From Alteromonadaceae bacterium M269 (lineage in GTDB: Bacteria > Pseudomonadota > Gammaproteobacteria > Enterobacterales > Alteromonadaceae), in assembly GCA_004353515.1 (NCBI GenBank), contig SMNZ01000006.1, positions 434,001-498,000 on the forward strand: a stretch of DNA of 64,000 nt. The letters are read 5' to 3'. A program made the translations under genes and the position numbers. Below, piece after piece: positions 18,643 to 26,294 of this stretch. Below the pieces are notes generated by a model. That model had not been told where the DNA came from. It saw nothing but the letters and a program-made list of their open reading frames with translations, and made no database searches. The stretch's first letter is position 1, and every line of letters starts with the position of its first letter.

Positions 18643-18727
18643 GTTAGCCTGATGAACCGAATTACTGTGTATTACTAGGTAAATGTCGAGTCAAAACACC
18701 CATAAATCTTTGGTTCATCAGACTAAC
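18643..18727. repeat. 16-bp inverted repeat, 53-bp spacer
   Basis: GTTAGCCTGATGAACC (18643-18658) faces GGTTCATCAGACTAAC (18712-18727) with 15 of 16 positions paired. The pair sits just upstream of an unrecognised gene, in the 294-base gap after the hydratase gene. The core triplets are in the wrong order for an integron attC site. It could be a mini-element or an operator; nothing else was recognised in the gap. Confidence 0.7.
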
Positions 18728-18753
18728 GAAACAATAATTGGGAGCTCAAGGTT

Positions 18754-19182
18754 TTGGCTAACATTAAAAAACCAAGGGAATATCGAGATAAGTTGTGTTG
18801 GGTGATTTTAAAATCAAAAGATAGATGGAAGGTTGGTTATAAACCTAACGAAGAACAATATACTGTTGGCACTATCTTTCAAGAGCTTATTGATTCACTG
18901 CCTGCTACCAAAAGACAGATGAACGATCTGAGTAAGCATCCTTTAATAATCGAGATGCTCAAATTGTCGCGAGAGGCATTCAGAGAATCATTTCACCCTA
19001 AGTACAACATGCCATATATATCTAACTTGTTTTTCAAAAAGAAAAAGCATTTATTAGAGAAAAAAGCGATCTATATTTTACAGGAAGTGATGGGAATCAT
19101 TTGGTCTAGCTACAAAATACCTGAAAAATATGTATTTGAGGCTCAACAAATATTAAACACTCACCGCCAGATTAACAGTTAA
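18754..19182 (+). CDS. Unrecognised protein
   Basis: This is a 142-residue soluble protein of basic, helical composition (many Lys, with a KKKKHLLEKK run near 90-100). No domain was recognised and there is no signal peptide. The TTG start at 18754 is supported by GGGAG nine bases upstream. It stands alone between the hydratase and protease genes, after an inverted repeat, in a patch that looks accessory. A short hairpin (19193-19226) follows the stop. Confidence 0.55.
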   Translation: MANIKKPREYRDKLCWVILKSKDRWKVGYKPNEEQYTVGTIFQELIDSLPATKRQMNDLSKHPLIIEMLKLSREAFRESFHPKYNMPYISNLFFKKKKHLLEKKAIYILQEVMGIIWSSYKIPEKYVFEAQQILNTHRQINS

Positions 19183-19375
19183 TACTATAGAATGCTGTCT
19201 ATATTGCAAATGTATGTCGGACAGCAGCTTTGGATATAAGTTGCTCATAAGATCACGCTTATTCCAAATCTGAACTGTTCTCCGAATGCTCTAATTCTTC
19301 AATCAATAAGTGCGAACCTTCCATGGTTACCTGCACCATTTTTCTAACTATTTAAGTTTAAATGTTTTTCGATTG

Positions 19376-20107
19376 CTATTTATTGACAACAGATTCAATC
19401 CACGGGTAATAGGTTGACACGCGAGTGTAACGCTCTTCAACACCATAGTGTGCTTCTTCAAATTCGTTGACGACTTGATACGAACTGACTCCTGCCACAT
19501 AAAGTTGTGAATCGATATTAATGAAAGCCGGGCCACCACTATCTCCTGGGCCGCTAATGCCTTCCAAATGACTCGCTTTACTGGGCACATCGAACTTAAA
19601 CTTAATGACTTGTTCCGATACCCCAATGATTGTATTTGTTGCTCCGCGCTGTTTATGATTGCGTTTGGTGATGCCTTCGAGCCCATTCCCAAAATATCCA
19701 CTACCTATAAAAACAACTGGTTTCCCTTGTTCATTCTTACGTGTGTAGAGCTTAGCTGGCGACCCTTTCAAGATAGGCTTTTTTAACTGAATTAGTGCAA
19801 TGTCATAGACTTTATCATTTGCTAAATCAAATTGAGGGTGCACAACAATAGCTTCAATTGGGTATTTATCGCCTAAATGAGTCGCTTTAGTTATACTTTT
19901 TTCTCTGCCTGCTACGCAATGAGCAGCAGTCAACAGCCACTTGGGAGCAATTAGGGTACTTGCGCATCCTCTGCTCCTAATATAAGCAACGGAAGCTGAA
20001 TATTGTTCTCCGAGTTCTCGATATTTTTTGTCATCGACATCGTGCCGGATGACGATAGCTTTTGCACTATAAGTAATGAATAAGGCAATCATGATGAGGT
20101 ACTTCAA
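19376..20107 (-). CDS. Secreted trypsin-like serine protease
   Basis: This is a family S1 peptidase of 243 residues. A signal peptide (MKYLIMIALFITYSAKA) leads into a chymotrypsin fold. The catalytic His is in WLLTAAHCVAG, Asp in YDIALIQLKK and Ser in GPGDSGGPAF. One disulfide (GCAST and AAHC) is likely. The start chosen is TTG at 20107 because AGGAG lies seven bases before it; the ATG at 20146 has no ribosome site and would put 13 polar residues before the signal peptide. It probably acts outside the cell. Confidence 0.88.
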   Translation of the reverse strand: MKYLIMIALFITYSAKAIVIRHDVDDKKYRELGEQYSASVAYIRSRGCASTLIAPKWLLTAAHCVAGREKSITKATHLGDKYPIEAIVVHPQFDLANDKVYDIALIQLKKPILKGSPAKLYTRKNEQGKPVVFIGSGYFGNGLEGITKRNHKQRGATNTIIGVSEQVIKFKFDVPSKASHLEGISGPGDSGGPAFINIDSQLYVAGVSSYQVVNEFEEAHYGVEERYTRVSTYYPWIESVVNK

Positions 20108-20419
20108 TGGTGTTCTCCTAAATTGACTAGCTTGTTGTGATTCCATTAATTTGGGGGCGGAGTAAATAAACTACACCGAGCATTGCTAAACAATGAGCCC
20201 CCTTATTGTTACATGCTATTAACGCGCCAGATCTATAAGCCATTGATTTCAAAATGTTTGATGGAGTGGTTTCTAATATAAATGGACTAAAAAACTAAAA
20301 CATTACCTTTTAGACTAACGAAATGGTTAATTTAACAGTTGTTGCTGAACTTAATCTCCATATAAGAAATGTCGAATAAATTTAGATCATCAGCACACTC
20401 TAAATAACCTGATGTGATG

Positions 20420-20850
20420 GTCTCCTATATCCTTCAGCATCTCGGCGTTGGGTATCGCAAAACAGCTATTCCAAGCGGTTTGCTGCAACGGGCAAGGACA
20501 TTCACGCTAGCTGGCTGCTAGGTTATTAAGCTCAGCGAGCTCATCCGTGAATCGTTGATGTCAGTGGTATGAAGAGTATGGTATTGAGGGATTGGAAGAT
20601 GCAGAGCACGGTAAACCGTCCTATCTTTTAGGTGATGCAATTGTCAGACTATTACTCCTCTTAATTGAATCTTCACCACAGGAGTCGGGCTATCAGCGTA
20701 GCCATTGGGGTATGGAGTTGTCAGCTAAAGCCATCGTCACTTATTAAGGTATCAAGATTCATAGCTCAACACTACGCCGCTGGATATCGTGTGGCGCAGA
20801 GCTGCGCAGACATTACGAATACGAGGCCCACATAAGTAAAGAGGCAACTT
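20420..20850 (+). pseudogene. IS630-type transposase remnant
   Basis: The frame from 20565 reads WYEEYGIEGLEDAEHGKPS, then SPQESGYQRSHWGMELSAKA, then a TAA at 20745, then GIKIHSSTLRRWI up to a stop near 20850. This is the helix-turn-helix/winged-helix half of IS630-family transposases (usually W-x-x-Y-x-x-x-G-L-x-G-L ... ST-x-RR-x-L). Stops and at least one frame break upstream of 20565 show decay, and the DDE catalytic half is missing. The exact left edge is uncertain. Clean terminal inverted repeats were not found. Confidence 0.6.
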
Positions 20851-20867
20851 GAATGGAGCCAACCTAA

Positions 20868-20898
20868 TGTCCACTATCGGTCGTTTGCAGTCATACCT
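20868..20898. repeat. Direct repeat flanking acetyltransferase, left copy
   Basis: This 31-base unit matches 21479-21509 at 26 of 31 positions, and the last 17 bases (CGTTTGCAGTCATACCT) are identical. It begins 18 bases after the IS630 remnant. The two copies lie on either side of a single GNAT gene. Confidence 0.8.
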
Positions 20899-20927
20899 CG
20901 ATAGTAACTCCATGCAAAAGAAGCCGG

Positions 20928-21362
20928 TCATAAAACGTCCTGTTTTAAGTAATAGAAATTGTCTTCGTTAGTTACATTTCTGAACCCTTGAGACTGATAA
21001 AAGCGTAATGCCTTAAAATTAGTACGGAAAACTCTTAAACCTATACATTTAGTTTGAGTAGAGCTTCTTATTTCATCAAGCAATCTTCGTCCTATACCCT
21101 TTGAACGAAATTCAGGAAGTATAATTAGCATCATGATGTAATGCTCTTCGGCTAAATCGACGGTCTGAATATAACCAATGTCAGTGTTTCCATCACGTAT
21201 TATCCTATTTTTACAATCAGCCCATCGTGTTTCAAAATCCGAGCTTTGCCATTGTTCGTCCCACCCCCAAATTTGTTCTATATGGCGGCGCATGGATTCG
21301 CGATAGTGTTTCCAAAAAAACTCTTTATCCTTTTCCGTAGCTATAGCTAAAGTTAAATTCAT
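20928..21362 (-). CDS. GNAT-family N-acetyltransferase
   Basis: This protein has 144 residues and a GNAT fold. The acetyl-CoA pyrophosphate loop is in LPEFRSKGIGRRLLDEI, followed by the late strand LRVFRTNFKALRFYQSQGF. The substrate is unknown. It sits between two direct repeats and next to a decayed transposase, which suggests it was acquired as a unit. The ribosome site before the ATG at 21362 is weak. Confidence 0.85.
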   Translation of the reverse strand: MNLTLAIATEKDKEFFWKHYRESMRRHIEQIWGWDEQWQSSDFETRWADCKNRIIRDGNTDIGYIQTVDLAEEHYIMMLIILPEFRSKGIGRRLLDEIRSSTQTKCIGLRVFRTNFKALRFYQSQGFRNVTNEDNFYYLKQDVL

Positions 21363-21688
21363 ACTTCATTTCGACTGGCATTCACAATGCTTGTTGTATA
21401 GGTCTCACAAGGCAGTGTATCTTGCAAGCGATGCATAATCCATAGTTCACTTTTTGTTCAAAAAGTCAATTGCATATACGTCCGCTTTTGGCCGTTTGCA
21501 GTCATACCTAAATGACAGCTTTGTACGTACACCGGATCGTGAGTTTCATTATTAGCCAAAGGCAAAATGAACGATAAGCGCCCGTAATTTGTTCTAAATT
21601 GATAGCTAAAAATCTGTAATTCTTAATTATTTCTTAATTGTTGTTATCTAATCTAGCCTTACATTCAACTAAAATAAAAATACACGTA
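21363..21688. other. Gene-free stretch with one repeat copy
   Basis: These 326 bases separate the acetyltransferase and serine hydrolase starts, so they must hold two divergent promoters. The only clear structure is the right-hand direct repeat. The last 100 bases are A/T-rich. No gene was seen. Confidence 0.5.
21479..21509. repeat. Direct repeat flanking acetyltransferase, right copy
   Basis: This is the partner of the copy at 20868-20898 and in the same orientation. The unit here begins CGTCCGCTTTTGGC and ends with the shared 17-base core. Downstream bases differ between copies, which sets the repeat edge. Confidence 0.8.
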
Positions 21689-22879
21689 ATGAACAAGTTA
21701 ATAAATTGGTTTTGTGATGGCAAGTCAATGCTATTATTGATTATATTTGTTGTTTTTGGCGCTCAATCTGAAGAAATAAACAACTACCCGGTACCAGAAA
21801 GAGTTCAGAGAATAGAACAGTTCCTTGCCAACGCTGAAAAAAATGGTTTTTCTGGAGCTGTTCTGGTTTCTTACAAAGGAAAAGTGCTGCTAAAGGATGC
21901 TTTTGGGTATGCTGATCAAAAAGCAAAAATACCTGCAACCACTGAAATGGTTTACGACACGGGCTCATTGACGAAACAATTCACTGCAGCAGGAATTTTA
22001 CAGCTTGTCAAGGAAAGTAAATTATCAACGGAAGACACATTATCCAAGTTTTTTAATAATTTGCCAGAAGATAAAAAGAAGATAACTCTGCATCAGTTAC
22101 TTACGCATACCTCTGGAATTAGTGCTTATTCCAGTCGTGAAGGGGATTTTGATAACACTGAAACAGACGAGTTCTTCCGTAAGATTTTTTCTAGAAAGTT
22201 AAAATTTAAACCAGGTTCTAAACATGAATATGAAAATGTTGGATATTCCATACTTGGTCGAGTAATAGAGTTGGTGTCGAATGAAAACTATGAAGCTTTT
22301 TTGAATCGCGTATTTTTCAAACCCTTGGGTATGACGCAAACCGGCTACTTGTTACCTAATTGGGATTCGTCACTTTACCCTAAGGCTTATTTTTTAGGGA
22401 AAAAAGAGGGTGAAACTGATATTCCAAAGTACCAAAAAGCCAACAGAGTTTCCTGGATGCTAAAAGCGAATGGCGGAATCTATTCAACCTTGCCAGACAT
22501 GCATAAATGGATGTCTGCCTTGGCGAATCACCAAATTTTAACAAAAGAGTTGATTGCTTTACTCATCGATAAACATGTTGAAATGGGTTCATCAGGCAAT
22601 TACTTCTACGGTTATGGGTGGGCAGTAAGCGCTCGTGAAAATGCTGTATGGCACAATGGTAGCAATGCCTTCTTCTATTCGCATATTATATGGGCGCAAG
22701 GAGATGAGCCGTTACAAGTCATCATGCTCTCTAACATGTATTTTAAAAATGTAACCAGAATGCCAGGAAAAATTGTCAATATCTGGAAGAACTCAGAGTA
22801 TTCTCCAGATAAGTTTAAAATGTCGATTTGGAGACCTCTAGCTAATCTTATTTGGCCAGTATTTGAATTGTTCATATAG
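21689..22879 (+). CDS. Beta-lactamase-fold serine hydrolase
   Basis: This secreted or membrane-tethered serine hydrolase of the class C beta-lactamase/AmpH-like family has 396 residues. A signal or anchor segment lies at about 11-25. The nucleophile motif SxxK is STG-like DTGSLTKQF, the second motif YxN is HEYENVGYSILGRVIE, and the third is HNG (VWHNGSNAFF). The start is taken at the ATG at 21689; a TTG 51 bases upstream would lengthen a polar leader. A response regulator and sensor kinase follow 29 bases later in the same direction, so they may sense what this enzyme releases. Substrate (peptide, ester or muropeptide) is unknown. Confidence 0.82.
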   Translation: MNKLINWFCDGKSMLLLIIFVVFGAQSEEINNYPVPERVQRIEQFLANAEKNGFSGAVLVSYKGKVLLKDAFGYADQKAKIPATTEMVYDTGSLTKQFTAAGILQLVKESKLSTEDTLSKFFNNLPEDKKKITLHQLLTHTSGISAYSSREGDFDNTETDEFFRKIFSRKLKFKPGSKHEYENVGYSILGRVIELVSNENYEAFLNRVFFKPLGMTQTGYLLPNWDSSLYPKAYFLGKKEGETDIPKYQKANRVSWMLKANGGIYSTLPDMHKWMSALANHQILTKELIALLIDKHVEMGSSGNYFYGYGWAVSARENAVWHNGSNAFFYSHIIWAQGDEPLQVIMLSNMYFKNVTRMPGKIVNIWKNSEYSPDKFKMSIWRPLANLIWPVFELFI

Positions 22880-22908
22880 CAGAGTGCAGTTATTGGAGGA
22901 ACGAAAGT

Positions 22909-23601
22909 ATTAATAATGATCAAATCGCCATCTTAGTCATAGAAGATAACCAGGACACATTAGACAACCTCTCTTTGTTTCTTGAGCATCAGGGGTATTC
23001 TTGTCGCTGCGCAACAACCGGAGAACAGGGACTGGCTAGTTTTGAAAATTTTAAAGCGGATTTAGTGTTAATTGATCGTATGTTACCCGATATGGATGGT
23101 GCAAGTGTATGTACAAAAATTCGCCAAACTTCAGATGTACCTGTTTTGATGTTAACCGGAAAAGTCAGTAGCCAAGATTTGGTAGACGGATTAGAAGCGG
23201 GCGCGGATGAGTATATTAAGAAGCCTTTTAGCCATGTTGAATTAATGGCAAGAATAAAAGCTCATCTGCGGCGCACAAAGGTTTCCACACAAACAAACAC
23301 AATAAAAGCCGTGGGGAGTTATCAAATTGACGCAAAAGCAAAGCAAATAAGCTTTGCAAAGCACAAACTTAAACTCACTAAAACAGAATATGATTTGCTC
23401 TATAAGCTTTTAAGCTATCCTGAGTGTGTATTTACTCGGGAACAGTTATTTACTGCTGTTTTTAACTATAACTCCGACAGTAGTGATCGTACCGTTGATG
23501 TGCACCTGCACAATGTAAAAAGGAAGATTTCAGCAATAAGTCAAAGTCACCATGGGATTACTGCGATTTATGGTGTGGGTTATAAGTTAAGTTTAGAATG
23601 A
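22909..23601 (+). CDS. OmpR-type response regulator, apparent AUU start
   Basis: This protein has 230 residues: a receiver domain with the acidic pair in IEDN, the phospho-acceptor D in LIDRMLPDMDG, and K in IKKPFSH, followed by a winged-helix DNA-binding domain ending DRTVDVHLHNVKRKI and YGVGYKLSLE. The frame is open from 22867 but contains no ATG, GTG or TTG before the TTG at 22975, which would delete the essential acidic pocket. GGAGG at 22895-22899 is nine bases before ATT (22909), giving a start of (M)NNDQIAILVIEDNQD. An ATG at 22916 is out of frame and stops after six codons. It overlaps the kinase gene by ATGA. Confidence 0.88.
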   Translation: MNNDQIAILVIEDNQDTLDNLSLFLEHQGYSCRCATTGEQGLASFENFKADLVLIDRMLPDMDGASVCTKIRQTSDVPVLMLTGKVSSQDLVDGLEAGADEYIKKPFSHVELMARIKAHLRRTKVSTQTNTIKAVGSYQIDAKAKQISFAKHKLKLTKTEYDLLYKLLSYPECVFTREQLFTAVFNYNSDSSDRTVDVHLHNVKRKISAISQSHHGITAIYGVGYKLSLE

Positions 23602-25076
23602 AGTTTTATCAGAGACTGGATTGGCAATTAGCCATCATTATTGTCTTAACATTTATTATATCTATTACTGTGACTGGTGTGATCAGGCCAATCAATGTAT
23701 CCGTTGATTATTTGGAGTTAACAGACCAAGAGCGTAAACAAATTAAGCTTATATATGATCAAATTAGAGATAATATTGCTGATAATTTGAGCCCAGAAGA
23801 ACTCATTGGTGAGCTTTCAAGAACATTGAATACAACAAACTATACTTTTTTTGTTGTACCCAATGAACGGGACAGGTTAGCTGATTCCACAATGACTAAT
23901 ACTCATGCAAAACCGATGCAAAAGGATATAGACGGCACTTTAGTTTTCACCACTGAACTTGAAGTTTTAGCTGACTCTACAAAGAACAATACGCGTGCAA
24001 AGCATATACAAAAAAATACAGACGGCACTTATGTTGTCATTTTAGGCAGCTTTTTTTACAAAAAGATAATTTCTTTAGCTTATTCTAATTTAGATTCACT
24101 AGCCTTTGAAGACTATGTAATCGTTATTGCTCCTAATCATCTAGATAAGATAAAGGCGAGAGAACAACGTAAAGTCGATCATTTGTATTACGAAGTTTAT
24201 CACCATATTTACACTATAGGTTTGTATTATCTTTTCATTTTAGTCTTTATTTTCGCTTTTATTCGTTGGCGCTTGCGTCCGCTAAGAAACTTAGAAGAAA
24301 AAACTCAATTATTGTCCTCAAGCCAAATACCTTCTGAGATACCAAATACGGGGTTTAATGATGAAGTGGGTTCATTGGTGAAAAGTTTCAATTTTGCGAC
24401 TCAAAAATTGCGAGAAGAAGACAAACGAAAAGGGCAAATGCTTGCCGAGATCGCCCATGAGCTAAGGACACCACTTAACAACTTACAAGGAAGGCTGGAA
24501 GCTCAGCAAACTGGGATAATTGATGATAAAGATGACGTATTATCTTTCAGCTATAAACACGTTCATTATTTGTCTCACCTTGTTGAAGATATCGATCTGA
24601 TCACCACTGTAGATTATGGCGAATTTATGCTTAATCTCGAAGGCCACAATATTCGACCTATCATAGATGAAGAGTGCAAATTATTGAATTTGCAATACCC
24701 CTTTGAATGGGAAATTAAAGGTATTGATCTCAAAGCAAACGTGGACATTCTTCGCTTTAGACAAGTGATTAAGAATATCTTACAAAACGCCTCAACAGCC
24801 AAAAGTATCGATCTTAAAGTATTTATTTGCCTCTTTGAAAGCCAAGGAAATTGCATACTAACCATAGAAGACAATGGTCCTGGTGTTCCTCAAGATAATC
24901 TTGAAAAAATATTTGAAAGATTATATCGAGTAGATGAAAGCCGCAACGCTAAAACAGGTGGCAGCGGGTTGGGGCTTCATATAGTCAGAAAACTTATTCA
25001 GTTACATAATGGTGATGTCAACGCTTATTTATCCGAAACAGGTGGGCTGGGCATTAGAATAAAACTGCCTATATAG
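23598..25076 (+). CDS. Sensor histidine kinase with duplicated sensor segment
   Basis: This membrane kinase has 492 residues, with a transmembrane helix at about 10-28 and another at about 206-224 enclosing a periplasmic sensor domain. A HAMP-like linker, the phospho-acceptor helix AEIAHELRTPLNN, the D-box DNGPGVP and the G-box GGSGLGLHIV follow. In the sensor domain, a 30-residue unit beginning LADST is repeated in tandem (codons at 23877 and 23967), about 60% identical. It overlaps the regulator gene by four bases. The signal is unknown; the adjacent serine hydrolase suggests an envelope cue. Confidence 0.93.
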   Translation: MKFYQRLDWQLAIIIVLTFIISITVTGVIRPINVSVDYLELTDQERKQIKLIYDQIRDNIADNLSPEELIGELSRTLNTTNYTFFVVPNERDRLADSTMTNTHAKPMQKDIDGTLVFTTELEVLADSTKNNTRAKHIQKNTDGTYVVILGSFFYKKIISLAYSNLDSLAFEDYVIVIAPNHLDKIKAREQRKVDHLYYEVYHHIYTIGLYYLFILVFIFAFIRWRLRPLRNLEEKTQLLSSSQIPSEIPNTGFNDEVGSLVKSFNFATQKLREEDKRKGQMLAEIAHELRTPLNNLQGRLEAQQTGIIDDKDDVLSFSYKHVHYLSHLVEDIDLITTVDYGEFMLNLEGHNIRPIIDEECKLLNLQYPFEWEIKGIDLKANVDILRFRQVIKNILQNASTAKSIDLKVFICLFESQGNCILTIEDNGPGVPQDNLEKIFERLYRVDESRNAKTGGSGLGLHIVRKLIQLHNGDVNAYLSETGGLGIRIKLPI

Positions 25077-25227
25077 CCATATATAAACCAGAAGCTCAAA
25101 GCCACATAGTTGAACGTTCGCTGGCCTGTTAGGTCGAGTAGAAGCTTTCAACCAAACATGTCAGATTAGATATGAGTCAATACACCTAAAGCCTTATTGT
25201 GAGATTTGTCACTATTTGTGAATAAAT

Positions 25228-25268
25228 CCAGCTCCTACAACAAAAATACTTATTGTAGGAGCGAGCTC
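25228..25268. repeat. REP-like inverted pair (GTAGGAGC)
   Basis: GTAGGAGCTGG on the minus strand (25228-25238) faces GTAGGAGCGAGCTC on the plus strand (25255-25268). The stem CTCCTACAA/TTGTAGGAG is nine base pairs. The GTAGGAGCGAGCT head resembles the REP elements of Pseudomonas and relatives that begin with a GTAG tetranucleotide. It sits just after the convergent ends of the kinase and SRPBCC genes and could also end transcription. Confidence 0.55.
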
Positions 25269-25279
25269 TTAGAATGGTA

Positions 25280-26203
25280 CTATTTCAATGGGAAGTTGAC
25301 GTCTGTAACAAGGTCTTTTGCATCAACTTCGCAAGGATCATTACGATAGACTTCAAACGGATGAATTCCTTTCGCACACTTAATTTCTTTCGAACGCTGC
25401 ATATTGTATAGAGTTGTCCATGCATTACCTAAATGTTCATATTTCCCGGTATGAGTAATGGTATAAACATTTGTCGTCGGTATTTTGCCGGAAATCATAC
25501 TGGCAGGTATATCTGCGGGAATACTCTTAATAGGAATCGCAGACGTATAAGTAGCATTACGTTTGACCATGTCCCATTTATGGTAAATTGTAAATGGGTC
25601 TCCATTTTTCAAATCTGCTTTGCCATCCATATACTTACCTAATGACTCAAAAGCTGATTTCATGGTGTCAGCCATATCATCTAGCGAGCAGCTGACTTTA
25701 ACACCAATATAATTAGTCGCTTCAAATGCGTTAGAACCTTTGAAATCTAATGACGATTTGATTTCTTTATCTTCGATCACCTCTTTCAACATACGTAAAC
25801 CACGCTCGTAGTCCATACCGATAAAAGCAATCATCATCTTCTTCATCCAAAACATGAAGAAGGGTAGACTGCTATCCATGGACCAAGAGACTTTAACCCC
25901 TTGTTCTGATGGTTCAAGTGCAAACTGAACATCGGCTGTTGATTTCCAAGGCTTGAGGAAGTTCAGTTTATAAGTAATGAGTTTGTTTTTGTTTTCAGAC
26001 ACTATGCTCATGTTTCCGGCACCGACGCGATCACCTTCCCAAGCATAGGATTGATTGTCTTCAGCAACATTAAGTGAAGCTTCCGGTTCCATAATTAACC
26101 ATGGTGACCAAGCTCTCCATTGATGAAAATCTGTAAGGGTAGCGTAGATATCTTCTACAGGCGCATTAATCTGAATAGATTTTGTGACATGTACAGCAGG
26201 CAT
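25280..26203 (-). CDS. SRPBCC plus GyrI-like domain protein
   Basis: This is a two-domain protein of 307 residues. Residues 1-145 are an SRPBCC/polyketide cyclase-type domain (start VTKSIQINAPVEDIYATL, with DFHQWRAWSPW). Residues 160-307 look like a GyrI/AraC effector-binding domain (ITHTGKYEHLGNAWTTLYN and PFEVYRNDP). GGAGA lies eight bases before the ATG. Such fusions bind small hydrophobic ligands; the ligand and pathway are unknown. It is convergent with the sensor kinase. Confidence 0.8.
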   Translation of the reverse strand: MPAVHVTKSIQINAPVEDIYATLTDFHQWRAWSPWLIMEPEASLNVAEDNQSYAWEGDRVGAGNMSIVSENKNKLITYKLNFLKPWKSTADVQFALEPSEQGVKVSWSMDSSLPFFMFWMKKMMIAFIGMDYERGLRMLKEVIEDKEIKSSLDFKGSNAFEATNYIGVKVSCSLDDMADTMKSAFESLGKYMDGKADLKNGDPFTIYHKWDMVKRNATYTSAIPIKSIPADIPASMISGKIPTTNVYTITHTGKYEHLGNAWTTLYNMQRSKEIKCAKGIHPFEVYRNDPCEVDAKDLVTDVNFPLK

Positions 26204-26294
26204 TATACTTTCTCCGAGTATTTAATTTAAACCGAACTAGTTATATCTTTGTATACCATAGCCAAAGATGTATAACGGGTCAAAGTCGTACCAG

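Noticed and set aside
18643-18727. Possible integron attC site
   Set aside because: The arms run GTTAG...CTAAC, the reverse of the RYYYAAC...GTTRRRY order of attC, and no integrase or cassette array is present.
20108-20146. ATG at 20146 as the protease start
   Set aside because: No ribosome site, and it puts polar residues ahead of the signal peptide; TTG at 20107 has AGGAG well placed.
22916-22936. ATG at 22916 as the response regulator start
   Set aside because: It is in another frame and stops after six codons, so it would need a frameshift.
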